Source: Dugong dugon
Lineage: Eukaryota > Chordata > Mammalia > Sirenia > Dugongidae
Length of the DNA: 64,000 bases
Direction of reading: 5' to 3'
Assembly: GCA_030035585.1 (NCBI GenBank)
Contig: CM057481.1
Location: 61,513,128-61,577,127, forward strand
This document shows, piece by piece, positions 22,123 through 34,599 of the stretch. The translations under genes and the position numbers were made by a program. The notes below the pieces were generated by a model. The model worked only from the letters and a program-made list of their open reading frames with translations, was not told the DNA's origin and did no database searches. Within the stretch, counting starts at the first letter, position 1. Every line of letters starts with the position of its first letter.

Positions 22123-22256
22123 GTGAAGGACCTGAATAGATGTTTCTCCACCGAAGATATACAAATGGACAATAAGCACACGAAAAGATGCTCGAGATCA
22201 TTAGTAAATCAGGGAAATGCAAACGAAAACCATTTCACCTCCACCACAATGGCTAC

Positions 22257-22461
22257 TGGAGCCCCTGGGTAGTGCAAACTATTAACACATTCAGCTGCTA
22301 ACTGAAACATTGGAGGTTCAAGTCCATCCAGCAGCTCTTTGGCGGAAAGGTCTGGTGATCTACTTCCAAAACATCAGCCAGTGAAAATCCTATGGAACAC
22401 AGTTCTACTCTAACACACATGTGGTGGTCATGAGTGAGAACAGATTAAAAGTAACTGGTTA
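22257..22461 (+). repeat. AfroSINE, second subtype with 'gtctggtgatctacttcc' middle
   Basis: The head (ggagcccctgggtagtgcaa) and tail (catgagtgagaacagattaa, aactggtt) flank a middle that differs from the common subtype. That middle resembles the RTE 5' region near 52560. It interrupts the L1 at 'ccaccacaatggct'. Confidence 0.85.
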
Positions 22462-23394
22462 GGATGGCTGTTATAAAATTTAAAAAAAATAAATAAACAA
22501 AATAACAAGTGTTGATCAAGTGCCGATGAGGATGTGGAGAAACTGGAATCCTCATCTACTGCTGATGGGAATGTAAAATGGTGTAGCCACTGTGGGAACA
22601 GTATGGTGGTTCCTCAAAAAGTTAAACACAGAATTGCCATATGACCCAGCAACTCTACTCCTAGGTATATATCCAGAAGACTTGAATACAGGGACTTAAA
22701 CCGTGTACCCCAATGTTTACCGCAGCATTATTCACAATAGCCAAAGGGAGGAAACAACCCAAGTGTTCATCAACAGACGAATGGATAAACAAAATATGGT
22801 ATATCCAAACAAAACAATATTATTCAGCTATAAAAAAGACTGAAGTTCTAATACATGCTACAACATGGATGACCCTTGAAATCATTATGCTGAGTGAAAT
22901 AAGTCAGATACAAAAGGACAAACACTGTATGATCCCACTTATATGAAATATCTAGAATAGTCAAATACATAGAGGCAGAAAGTAGATTTGTGATTACCAA
23001 GGGCTGCGGGGAGAAGAGAACGGAGAGTTTATGCTTAATGGGTACAGACTTTCTGTTTAGGGTAATTAAAGTCTTAGAAACAAATAATGGTGATGAATGC
23101 ACAACATTATGAATATAATTAATGCCACTGAATTATATATTTTAAAACGGCAAAATTTATGGTTTATATATCTTACTATAATAAAGAGATACATATGCAC
23201 ATATGTATATATAGTTACATTTTTTAAAACAGTACAGATGCAAACACATGTATCTATATCTTACATATGAACAGAAACAAATATGGCCAGATATACACCA
23301 AACTAATAGCAATGACTACCTGAGAGAAAAGGGAGTCAGGATTAGAGCGGGAAAGGGAGGAGAAGTGTAGGACTGCTGGGAAATACCGCAGCAA

Positions 23395-23550
23395 CTAGTC
23401 ACATTTGGCTATTTAAATTTAAATTAAATACTACTAAAAATCTAGTCCTCAGTCCCATTAGCCACATTTCCAGAGGCCACAGCACTGGACAGTACAGATA
23501 TAGAACATTTCCAACACTGCAGAAAGTTCTATTCTATAGCACTGATCTAG
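23395..23550. mobile_element. Probable DNA-transposon remnant
   Basis: Phrases 'cacatttggctatttaaatt', 'cactggacagtacagatata' and 'agaaagttctattctatagc' belong to a common old non-autonomous element that I believe is hAT-like, though I cannot name it. Surrounding 23180-23395 and 23550-23975 are unique or unrecognised. Confidence 0.45.
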
Positions 23551-23977
23551 AACATGGCAGAGAAACCTGGATGACATAAATTTTCAAAGACGACAAGACA
23601 ATGAGGAAAATCTACTCCTCCACCATCCCTATGAACTGAAAATACAACAGAAAGCAGAAATTATACACAAAGAAACTAAAGAAAAAAAAGTTGCTTTTTA
23701 CTACTCTATTTAGAATTAAAAGGTTTATTATTTAACAAACCAATCTGGTGGGGGATGAGGGAGGCGCAACAGTAAGCATTTTACAGCCACCTACTTAAAA
23801 ACAAGTGATGACATTTCTTGTCTGTTCAGAAAAGATTTGTCCTCAATGAGCTCTCCTTGATAACAATACTTGTGCTTAAAAATAATAAAATTGGGGAAGT
23901 TTTAATTTGTAATTCAGATTTATCAATCTAGACAGGATTTCATCTGAATAGGTTTACAGTTTTTTAATTTTAAGAGT

Positions 23978-24038
23978 AAAACCAAACCAAGCCCGTTGCT
24001 GTCGAGTTGCTTCTGACTCATATTGACCCTAAGCGGAC
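23978..24038 (-). repeat. AfroSINE tail fragment
   Basis: Reverse of the tail only: accaaaccaagcccgttgct, gtcgagttgcttctgactca. It is immediately followed by L1 sequence. Confidence 0.75.
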
Positions 24039-24040
24039 CT

Positions 24041-26517
24041 AAATAAAAGACATTCCAAGCTCAGGGATTGGAAAATGTAATACTGTGAAATGTAAATGCT
24101 ACTCAAAGTGATCTACAGATTCCATGTAATCCCAATCAAAATTCCAATAGCATTTTTTACACAAATGGAAAAACTAAACCTCAACTTTACATGGAAAGAA
24201 TAGAGGGCCCCGGACAGCCATGAAGAACAACAACGAGTAGGAGGTCTCAAAATTCCTGATTTCCAAACATACTATATAACTACAGTAATCAAAACAGCCT
24301 GGTACTGGTTTAGTGATAGACATAGACCAATGGATAGAACTGAGTCCAGAAATAAGTCCATACACCTATGGACAACTGATTTTCAACAAGGGGTCTAAGT
24401 CTATTCAACCGGGAAGGAACAATTTCTTCAACGAATGGTGCTGGGAAGATTGGATTTCCACATGCAGAAAAGTAATCAGGATCCATACCTCACACTATAC
24501 ACAAAAACTAATTGAAAATGGATCACAGATCTTAATGTGAAATCTAAAATCATAAAATTCTTGGAAGGAAATATAGGGGGGTAAAGCTGTGGAATCTACT
24601 TTTTTTAACGACAGATTATCAAATGTAACATGTGTGAGCAGCACAAGACGGAACAGATCATTGGGACCTCATAAAAATTAAATAATTTTGTACATCAAAA
24701 GAGTAAAAAGACAACCTACAGACTAGGAAAAAAATCTTTGGGACCCACATATCTGATAAGGGTCTAATATTGAAAATATATATAAAACTTCCATAACTTA
24801 CCAACCAAAAGACAAACAACACAATGAAAAAATGGGCAAAGGACTTGAACAGACATTTCACCAAAGAGGATATTCAAAGGGCCAACAAGCACATGAAAAG
24901 ATGCTCAATGTCATTAGCCAGCAGAGAGATGCAAATCAAAACTACAATGAGCTACCACCTCCAAAACCAGAACTGTTGCCATCAAGTCAATTCCAACTCA
25001 CAGCGATACTATATCACCTCACCCCACTAAAATGGCATTGATTAAAAAAAAAAAAAAATCTGAAAACAAATGCTGGCAAGTATGCTGGAAGACTGGAACC
25101 CTTATCCATTGCCTGTGAGACACTACAACCGTTGTGGGGAACACTATGGCAATTCCTCAAAAAAATAAAAATAGAACTACGTATGACCCAGCAATTCCAC
25201 TCCTAGGTATATATCGTAGGGACCTAAAATCAATGACACAAAGACATATAATGACATATGTTCACTGCAGCACTATTTACAATAGCAAAAAGGTGGAAAC
25301 AACCCAAGTGCCCATCAACAGATGAATGGATAAACGAAATATGGTATATACACACAATGGAGTACTACTTAGCCATGACATGCTATAGCATGGATGAACC
25401 TCAAAGATATTATGCTGAGCGAAATAAGTCAATCATAAAAGGACAAATATTGTTATGATCTCACTTAAATGAAATGACAAGAATAGGTAAATACATAGAG
25501 ACCAAAGTTTATTAGTAGTTACCAGGCGCAAAGGGGAGTGGGGACCATTCTTTGGAAATCAGTGATTTTTCATCGACAGTGATGGGAAAATTGGCATTCA
25601 TTAAGGGTAATGGTTACACAACCTGACTTATATAACTGATATAATTAAGCCGTGTACCAGAAAAAGGTCGAATTGACAAACATTGTATATACAATTTTGC
25701 AACAATAAAGGGTGACAGAGCAACTGCTGATACTACTTACATACAACTAAACACCTCATGGGATTAGTTTTTTTTGGTTCAAAGGTTTAGGTGCATGGTT
25801 TCATGGGACAGTCCAGTCAATTAGTCTGATATTGTTTTTAGAGTTTCTGTTCTACCTCCTAGCTCACTTAGTAGTGCCTGAGGTCTTAAAAGCTTTCAAG
25901 CAGCCATCCAAGATACAAAAATTGGACTCTCTTTGCCTGGAGCAGCAGCAGAAGATGACAACCTAGGAATCAGAGAAGGAACTGGACTGCAGGTCTAACT
26001 GCCTCCATTAATTACTGCCTCCTTTGCCATGAGATCAGAAAAACTGGATGGTGTCTGGCTACCATTACTGAATGTTCTGATCAACAATTCAATAGCTGGC
26101 TCATGATCAAAAGGGATGAAAATGTGGAACAGGATTTCAAATTTTTATGGAATCTAGACTTCTTGGATCCACTAAGACTGGAGGAATCCCCAGACTTATT
26201 GTCCTAGATAAACTTTTTTAAGCCTTGAACCGAAACTACGCCCTGAAGTCATCTTTAAACCAAACAACAGTTTAGCTCAATTAGTAAAGAATATTTGTGG
26301 AGTACTGTGCTCTTTTAAAAAATTATCTATATTATATGAGATTAAATTGACAACAGTAACTCCAAAGCACAGATGAGAAGTTTAGGGAGAGGGGGTCCAA
26401 GTTAATGTTGGTGAAATAATTTGGGAAGAGACAGTGAGAACTGTGACACCTGGGGAAGAAGGTAACCAATGTCACTGAATTGTATATGCAGAAATTGTTA
26501 AAAACCTAAATGCACAG
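24041..26517 (+). mobile_element. L1 ORF2 3' half plus lineage-specific 3' UTR
   Basis: ORF2 text runs from about 24041 (ctcaaagtgatctacagatt) through the conserved end (atgacccagcaattccactc; cccatcaacagatgaatgga) to about 25700. The long 3' UTR follows to about 26517 (aaacacctcatgggattagt; gaggtcttaaaagctttcaa; tagctcaattagtaaagaat). Frames are broken by stops and shifts. A 50-bp AfroSINE tail fragment interrupts it at 24961-25012. Confidence 0.85.
24961..25012 (-). repeat. AfroSINE tail fragment within L1
   Basis: Reverse tail only (ccatcaagtcaattccaact, cacagcgatac). The L1 text continues from 'taccacctc' to 'tatcacctc', a likely diverged duplication. Confidence 0.7.
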
Positions 26518-26519
26518 AG

Positions 26520-27590
26520 AAACACCAGAAATTAGTGTAACAGAATATATTTACCATGAGGAGGTACAATTTAAATCAGGCAACGTCAAACCAAAAGTAT
26601 CGGGAAGACACTCCAAAAAGGTGATAGTGAAAACAGGCAGGGTCTGGGCGGGATAGTCTTCTGACGGTCACTGTAAATTCCTTTCTTGTTGGTTTCTCAG
26701 GAGTCAGAGCACTTGCAGGGTTTCAGGATCAGTCAGTTGTAAAAACAATGATTAACAACATGCCATATATCCTAAAACACAGCTTTCAGTCAGATCCTGG
26801 AGTTCCTGCTTCTGGAAACTGACTGCACAAAGATAATGTTCCAAAAGAACCCAAAGTCTAAGGCAAACCGGTCTCCACTAAGCTGCTTACCAGGCTCCTG
26901 TTTGACCTGAAGGTGACTCCAGGAAAATTAGTTCCTTAAAGGCTCAAGGTTCAAAAGGACACCTGAGGGCAAATGGCCTAGGTGGGTCACCCCAACTCCA
27001 TGGACCCAGAAATCTGGATTCCAGGAGAATTAAAACAGTTTCTTGTTTTGAATGGGTACATGTTTTGCTGTCTATATTTTCACAAAAAATAAAACAATAA
27101 ATTTCTAAAAAATTTTAATCACAGAGATTTAAGTCCTGACTAGTTAAAACAATTTTAATGAGTCTGCTTTAACAATTTTGTTAATAAAACTTTGTATACA
27201 ACTTTAGTTGATCCATGAAATTTACTCACCTTCTAAAACTACCTTCTTCCCTGCTGGAACAGGCCGACAGAGTGCTAGGTCCCTTTCCCTAGCACTAGAA
27301 AAGTAACAGGTTCTCTCATTTGGCCTTTCCTATATAAGTGTAACTGAAGATACAACTCCAGACTTAGTTCCTGATACCAGAATATACAGTGAAACGTGTG
27401 AGAGCCGGAACTTGATGAGACTGCCTTGTTTTTCCAGGTCTCACAGGTTTTTTGCCTTTGACGGGGTGTATGTCTTACCACTTTTCTATTAGGGGAAAAT
27501 ATTTGAGCTTTACTTCTCTAACAGGTTTCCACCTTACACAGTTCTGGTTTTTGCATATTTTACTGTATGTTTGTCCCCAGGAATATCTTC
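26520..27590. other. Intron without recognised features
   Basis: No ORF, RNA or repeat that I can support; moderately AT-rich. Confidence 0.4.
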
Positions 27591-28101
27591 TGTCATGGAC
27601 TGAACTGTGTCCCCAAAAAATGTATGTCAACTTGGTTAGGCCATGATTCCCAGTATTGTGTGGTTGTCCTCCATTTTGTGACTGTAATTTTAAGTTAAAG
27701 AGGATTAGGGTGGGATTGTAACACCCTTGCTCAGGTCACATCCCTGATCCAAAGTAAAGGGAGTTTCCCTAGGTGTGGCCTGTACCACCTTTTCTCTCTC
27801 AAGAGAGAAAAAGGAAAGGAAACTAAGCAGAGAGTAGGGAACCCCATACCACCAAGAAAGAAGCACTGGGAGCAGAGTACGTCCTTCGGGCCCAGGGTTC
27901 CTGCGTGGAGAAGCTCCTAGTCCAGGGGAAGATTGACGAGAAGGACCTTCCTCCAGAGGCACCAGAGAGAGAAAGCCTTCCCCTGGAGCTGACACCCTGA
28001 ATTTGGACTTGTGACCTATTAGACTGGGAGAATACACTTATCTTTGTTAAAGCCATCTACTTGTAGTATTTCTGTTACAGCAGCACTAGATGAATAAGAC
28101 A
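27591..28101 (+). mobile_element. Solo LTR (MaLR/MLT1-like), 511 bp
   Basis: Starts TGTCATGGACTGAACTGTGT and ends GAATAAGACA, so TG…CA. It is flanked by the perfect 5-bp duplication tcttc at 27586-27590 and 28102-28106. The opening and ending resemble MaLR LTRs (…ttaaagccatctacttgtag… …ttacagcagcactagatga). No internal viral genes are present, so it is the product of LTR-LTR recombination. It lacks any gag or pol. Confidence 0.85.
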
Positions 28102-28329
28102 TCTTCCAACTCAAACTCAAGAGATTATGTAAAAAAAACATGAAGCACAGAAGGAAAAATATATATATAATAAAAGCTCACCAAAATATTCACAGTAGCA
28201 TCATTTTTAAATTAAAAAACTACAATATGGTGGTATCCACCTTTAACATGTGCTTGTATCTTTACCAACAGCTTGTTGCTCTTACTAACCTACGCTCTGG
28301 ATCCCTACTACAAAACTCCCTTCCTTATC

Positions 28330-29535
28330 CTTAACCTCTCCCATCCTCACCATTCCCACCACTGTCCTCCTCCCATGAATCTATAAATAAGCCACAACCT
28401 CACCTACTTATAAACATCCGTAATTCCTGAACCCTACTTCCTCCCTCTCTAGGTACTATACACTTTACTTTCAGAGCCAAGCTTCTTTAGAAAGTCTATT
28501 ACACTTTCTCTTATCCCCAATTCACCACCAAACCTTCTGCAATCTGGTTACCAAAACCACTATTGCACTGGTATGAAATACAGTATCTATCAGACACTCT
28601 AAAAACAGTCTTTACCTTCCTCCACAGCTATTTCTAGAACAACTGACACTGGACATCCCACAAGTGCTCACTAGAAATCTCTGTGTCTCCTGGCTTCTCT
28701 GTTTATTCCTTTCAGCCTTCTTTACCTGTTAAAATACTGATAATCCCTGGAATATAGTTTCAATCTCTTTTTTTTGCTTGGCGTGTTCTCCTTCCCCTAA
28801 ATTCCACCTTTACACTGATTCTCTCCTAAATTTATTATACTCACCTAGAAGCTTCAATCATTCAGTTTCCTCCTCTTCCTCAATAACTCCTACTATTCCT
28901 ACCTCCTAATCCTCTTTTCATTGCCCCCTAAAACTGTCTTATTTCAGACACGCAAACTCTCACCTGCCAACACCCAACTACTTCCAAACTCCCTCCATTC
29001 ATCCTTCATACTGAGGCCAGAGAGATTCTGAAAAGGCACAGCTGATGTCACTGCCCTTCTTTCACCCTTCAATGGTTACACACTCCAGAGCCTTAAAGAC
29101 AGAAACATAAACTCCTCAATGAAGCATGTAAGACCCTTCATGATGCAACTTATGCCAACCAGTTTAGCCTCATCTGCTGCCACTCCTCATGTTAAACTTG
29201 GATCGTATTTAACCATTTATTATTACCTTCAATATTCTTTGCCTTTACAAGTGTTATTCCCTGCGCCCAAATGCCTTTTGGACAGTCCTTACAAGCTCAG
29301 CTTAAGTGTCACCTCTTCCAGGAAACCTGTAACTGAACCTCAGGGGACAATAAGCTCCCCCTTCTTTTTAGTACCCAGAAGTGTATATATATCTTCATTT
29401 GGCTCTCCACCCCTGCCCCCTCACCCACCTTTAGGATTTATGGGCAATGATCTCATCTTATTATTCTATATATTTCTAATGCCTTGCAGAGTACAGACAC
29501 AGAAGTAGATGCTCAATAAACACTGAATGAATAAA
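28330..29535 (+). repeat. L2 LINE, 3' half
   Basis: Diverged ORF2 text then the L2 3' end: agacccttcatgatgcaact, ccaggaaacctgtaactgaa, then gatgctcaataaacactgaa tgaataaa. The chance ORF at 29119-29508 (129 codons) overlies it. From 28107 to 28330 I see nothing. Confidence 0.75.
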
Positions 29536-29552
29536 TCAAATTCACAAATAGA

Positions 29553-29571
29553 CACACACACACACACAAAC
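29553..29571 (+). repeat. (CA)n microsatellite
   Basis: About nine CA units directly after the L2 end. Confidence 0.9.
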
Positions 29572-29849
29572 TTCAGACCATCAAAGATTTAAGACAAATA
29601 TAAAACTAGTCAATCTTACACTGAATATTGATATTTATATGCATATGTATGTATACACACTATATGCACATGTATATAAATGTTTGGTTGCATACATATA
29701 AATACATCACGTTCATTTCCCCAACCTGATACAATCCTACAGTAATTTTCTGCTGATGTATATACTATTTATCAGTGAGTTCAAAGAAATTTAATTATTC
29801 CTCATCATATTAATAAATACTATATAAATTTATATAAATTCATATGCCC

Positions 29850-30090
29850 CCAGATACATGGACTAAAATTTTTCTGGAAATAAATAAAATAAATAGTTAA
29901 TAGGGGTTATAGGGGTAGAGACAGTTTTTATTTTATAGCGTTTAAACTTCCTAATCAAATATATGGAAGTTTTTTTAAGCTGGCAGGACTTATGTGAACA
30001 GTAGAATGATGGGCATTTTCATCTTCTTCTTTATATTAATCTGTATTTAAAAACCTAAAAAATATATTATTAAATAAAACGGTGTAATTA
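29850..30090 (+). mobile_element. Possible old L1 3' end
   Basis: Phrases such as 'gggttataggggtagaga' and 'taatctgtatttaaaaacct' suggest an L1ME-type 3' UTR. Weak; AT-rich flanks show nothing else. Confidence 0.35.
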
Positions 30091-30354
30091 AAAATCCTAG
30101 CCATCAGAGTTTACCACACCTGGGCTACAAAAAAAAAAAACACATTTTATCTTACTACTTATCATTTGAAATGAAATTATACACTAAATTAAAATAAGAT
30201 ATTTAATCTTTTACCAATTCCACAAAGAAACTAACTGAGGTAGAAGCTTGAGAAAAGCACTTTGTTAAACAACTCCTTCCTTGAGGTTACACAGCTAACA
30301 GTCACAAAGTACAGAACAGTGTGATGCATCAATTCTTCTCGTATTGAGCTAAAA

Positions 30355-30565
30355 GCTAACATTATAGCAACTACTCACCACATATGGGTCCTGTGAGTTA
30401 GGCATCTTATATCTATTACTGTTTAATTCTTATAACCACCAAATACAGTAGGTATTACGATCTCCCATTTTTCAGATAAGGAAACTCAGACCGAGGTCAT
30501 ACAGCTAAGAAGTGGAAGTGCTGAGACTCAGACCCCGTATGTCTTAAAATCCAATGCTGTTTGAT
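30355..30565 (-). repeat. MIR SINE
   Basis: Reverse core with cccatttttcagataaggaa, actcagaccgaggtcataca and gctaagaagtggaagtgctg. Confidence 0.85.
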
Positions 30566-30769
30566 ACTAAGGGCCCATGAGTGTTTAACATTTATTAAGC
30601 ACTTGCTACATGCACTATGCTAGATGTCTGAGACACAGCTATGACCCGAGATGCATAAGCACTATTCTCAAGGAACTCAGAGTCCCCTCTTCAACATTCT
30701 GTGGCATATATGTTTCTCCTGTCTCCATAACTAGATTTTAAAGCTCCTCAAAACAGCTGTGATATAAAG

Positions 30770-30925
30770 GAGAAAAGAGAGCTTTAAGTCAGAGACCTGA
30801 GAAAAATTCAGGCTTTACCATTTACTTAACTCCTTAGCTTCCCATCAGTCAAAAGAGTTGCAGATTAAGTAATGCATACGAAAGTGCTTGGAAGTGTGTG
30901 ACACACAGTGGAGACCAATAAAAAT
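30770..30925 (+). repeat. MIR SINE, 5' part and tail
   Basis: gcttta-rich opening, 'ccatttacttaactccttag' and an end near 'gtgcttggaagtgtgtgaca'. Diverged. Positions 31000-31790 hold nothing recognised. Confidence 0.65.
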
Positions 30926-31789
30926 GCTAATGGAACATAAATGTTTATTTACATTCTTCCCAGAGTAAAGGTGAGCCAGAACTCGAACTTTTTATTTCAT
31001 CAATGCCCCCGATTGTTCTGATGGTCTCTTCAGGATTCAAAGATTCCACTCATCACTATTCCATTCTTCTACATTACACACTACCTAGTAATCAAAGCAG
31101 GAAAATTAACATTATGAAGCCCTTTGATAACATGGTTTTTAGAACAGTGATCTCCATAGCAGAGTGCACACCATAAGATATTTAAATTTCCTAATCATTG
31201 GCCTGAAATATTAGAACTTAAGATTAGTAACAATAAGGAATTTAAAATTTAGCTTTCCTAGTCCTTAATATATGGCTTGATGATGATAAATATATGCAAT
31301 TTATTTCAAAAAGGAAAAAGATACATATGCTGAGGCCACGGATTCAAGTTTTTACTAATGGGAGACATAATTTTTTTTACAAAGTTTGGGGGCAATTGCT
31401 TTAGAGCCACAACTATATCATTAGTCATGGTTAAATGACATGTGGGAACTATGACATATACTGCACTTTTATTAATACTAAACACTTTACAAATAAGCCC
31501 AGCAACTTCGCATCTCTGTGCCACCAATTCTTCACGTTGCTCTTCTGACTGGACTACCCACTAACGTACAACTACTACCCTTCATTGCAAACATCCATTT
31601 ATCTTACCATGTAGTCTTTCCAGATCTGCCTACTGAGATGTACTCATAACTATCCCCATGAATCTATAGCTGTTAGTTTAAAAGTCAAATTGTAATACAT
31701 AAGGAAAATTTTAAGTACTTATCTCCTGCTCTAAGGCATAATAACTTCATTAAGAATAAAAATAATCTCTCATCCAGAGCAAAAAAGAA

Positions 31790-32545
31790 AAATTAAACCA
31801 AAGACTGAAAGAAGAAATTAGTCTACAGGACAAAGAGTCTACACAAACCAAGGCCCATCTACCCTGAGTCCACAAGAACTAGATGGTGCCCGGCTACAAC
31901 TATCAATCATTCTAATCAAGGCCACAATAGATGGACCCTGATAGAACAGGAGAAAAATGTGAACAGAACCTCAAATTCCTTAAAAAAATAAATAAATAAA
32001 ACTTACCTACTGAACTGGTTGAGAATGAGACTACTGCCTGGAGATACTCTTCAAATCCTGAACCAAAACTAACCCCTGAGGTCACCTTGTAACTACATAA
32101 CAAACTGGCTCAAGAAATAATGAGTATTACCTGTAAGTACTGTGCTCCTTTAAAAAAATCACCTGTATGAAACCAAAACAGTCAACAATTACTTTAAAAC
32201 AGACCAGTCATAGAGGGTTGCTAACCAATGTCATAAAACAACATGTGTACTTCTGTTTCATGAGAAACTATTTGTTCTGTAAGCCTTCACCTGAAGTACA
32301 ACTTAAAAAAAAAAAAAAAAAACAGACCAGTCAACAATTACTTTAAAACAAAGATGAGAATGTAAGGGGACAGAGAAACCAGATAAATGGAAATGGAACA
32401 ACCAAAATGAAAATAATAATGAGAAGGTTCACACATCGTAAAGAATGTAACCAGTGCCGCTGAACAACCTGTGTAGAAATTGTTGAATGGGAACCTAAAT
32501 TACTGTGTAAGACTCTACTGAAAACACAATAAAATATTTTTTCAA
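31790..32545 (+). mobile_element. L1 3' UTR copy, interrupted by a tail-only L1 insertion
   Basis: Opens aaattagtctacaggacaaa, includes actagatggtgcccggctac and ctgaggtcaccttgtaacta, and ends acacaataaaatattttttc. It appears intermediate between the two 3' UTR lineages. The gap at 32211-32318 is a nested insert. A 26-bp tandem unit (…cagtcaacaattactttaaaa…) sits at the insertion point. Confidence 0.7.
32211..32318 (+). mobile_element. Tail-only L1 3'-end insertion, 108 bp
   Basis: Only the last ~90 bp of the L1 3' UTR (ctaaccaatgtcataaaaca; tgtaagccttcacctgaagt) plus a long A-tail, bracketed by aaaacagaccagtca at 32196-32210 and 32319-32333. Positions 32545-33400 hold nothing recognised. Confidence 0.8.
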
Positions 32546-33414
32546 AAAAAAAGGAATAAAAATGACCTATTTATCATTATACTTCCCCCACCTCCTGGAA
32601 AAATATTACTACAGACAAATTTTGAACAGAAGGAATACACTGTATATAAAGTATACTAAACTGATTTTCATTGTAAATCTACACTTAAACCTTCCAATAA
32701 AATCATTCCACATAAAAAGGACATAAAAGTAATGTGTATTTATTTTGAGCCCAAGAGCCAACCAACAGCTTCCTTAACAGTTGTAACTCCACTCGCATTA
32801 CTAAACTGGGTTACTTCCTTAGGGAATCTCCTGTTTTTAAGAACAGAACTTGGAACTGAAAAATTACTTTAACATCTTACCAAAAGTATATTAAAGTGAA
32901 CACTTTAAGAAAAAAAAAAAAAACTCAATATATATTTCACTTGCCTCTAATGAATTCTCTCTTGGCTATGCCTTTGTAAGTTACCAGGCAAAAAATATAA
33001 ACGTATCTTGCCAGTCTCCCGGCAACCCCCTCTCTATATCTACATGATGGAGAATCTAAAAGGCCCCTGAGTACCTACATAACTGTAGGCATGATCCAAA
33101 CTCATATACTTACAACCTTCCTTTAACAATGACAAAATTATTCATCTGAAGGACCTCTTCTTCTAAAACCACAAAAAAGAATACCAAGAAAATTAATGAA
33201 AGTGCATTTACATATTGTGAATCACTCATAAAATGCATTAGGTCCTAATTTTAACTCTTACTCTTAATTTTTGCCTTCACTATGAGTTGAACATAGCTCT
33301 TATGTGGTTTTAGGGGGAAAAAATACAGCGTTTTTTTATATGCCTTCTAGCATAACTCCCAGCTACTTCACAGTGCCCCTACTTCCGCATCTATAACTCA
33401 CCTAGTTAGTTATT

Positions 33415-33614
33415 GAGTTTCTGGCTGGTGCAAATGGTTAAGCGCTTGGCCACTAACTGAAAGGTTGGTGGCTCAAATATACCCAGAGGTGCCTTGGAAG
33501 AAAGGTCTGGTAATCTGCTTCCTAAGATCACAGCCTTGAAAGCGCAGTCCTACTCTGACATGCATGGGTTGTCATGAGTCATAACTGATTCAGTGGCAAT
33601 TGGTTTGGTTTTGG
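33415..33614 (+). repeat. AfroSINE, second subtype
   Basis: Middle 'ggtctggtaatctgcttcct' and tail 'catgagtcataactgattca'. The 12-bp flanks tagttagttatt (33403-33414) and tagttggttatt (33615-33626) form a diverged target-site duplication. Confidence 0.9.
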
Positions 33615-33626
33615 TAGTTGGTTATT

Positions 33627-34599
33627 AGTAATCAATCCTAGGTCAAAGGTAAAAAACAAGTGCTATGGAATTGCTTATCACTTCCCCCTTAAGTGTCTGA
33701 AAGGCACTGGGCTTATTATCATTCAGCATACATCCTCATTTACAGCTCAGCCTAAAGTCACATCAGAGCCACCAAACTATACAACTCTACAAAGAGCCAT
33801 TTGCATTGTATTTTATGTAAAGTCATCCCCAGCACAACAGGAATGGAGCTGTGCAATGAAGTGGTCAGGATCACACAGTCCATAAGCAGTGGGGTTGAGG
33901 CTAAAAACCTCTGGTATGTGTGCTGTGAAAGACCGCACTTGAAACCTCAAAGCTACTTCTCCCATCACTGCAATGGAGGGTGAACAACAAATCATTCGAT
34001 AAAACAAAAATCCCGTTATATCATAACCCAGTTATCAACCTTGTTGGTAAAGGAGGGGAAAGGGCAGAGGACGGTAAGAGAAAGAAAGTCAGTCGTTAAT
34101 GACTGCTGAAGAGGCAAGAGGGAAATATAAAAAGAAAGCATTACTAAAGAATTGCCTCAGCTGAAAGAGTGCATCTGCAGTGCAAGCTGGTAAAAACAGA
34201 GATCTAAGGGGTATAGCAGAAGTAGGGTGTTTTTTGTTTTCTCCCACCCACCCCACTACTGCCCCTACAAGATGCACAGTGACAGTTTTATAAAGAATGA
34301 CTAACCAGCATTCAGGTTAAAACGATACTTGTACTCAGAGTAGGAAAAACTATAAATTATGCATGGGACTCTGCAGTCATCTGCCCCTACTTGTAACTTT
34401 GAAAGAAGATTTCATTTATTTCAAAAACAAGAAAACTCGTCTCAGAAAAATAAACCTCATTAAAATATATGGATTGCAAATGTTTAGAACCTTATATTAA
34501 AAGTGCTGTTTTTTTTTAACACACAAGGATTATTTACAAATAGCTATAAACACCAAACAACTCAACAGAAAAAAGGGCAATGACACACAGAAGTTATTA
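33627..34599. other. Intron without recognised features
   Basis: No supported ORF or repeat. Short ORFs here on both strands overlap each other and look like chance. Confidence 0.4.

Larger units (their letters stand above)
21551..23180 (+). mobile_element. L1 ORF2 3' half and 3' UTR, interrupted by AfroSINE
   Basis: Begins at the 'ataaacccacatatctctacgg' zone of ORF2, runs through 'tgtggagaaactggaatcct' and 'atgacccagcaactctactc' to 'ataagtcagatacaaaagga', then an old 3' UTR ending about 23180. Coding frames are broken throughout. Positions 21230-21540 before it hold nothing clear. Confidence 0.85.

Noticed and set aside
29119-29508. 129-codon plus-strand ORF
   Set aside because: It overlies an L2 3' end and does not match L2 ORF2 in that frame.
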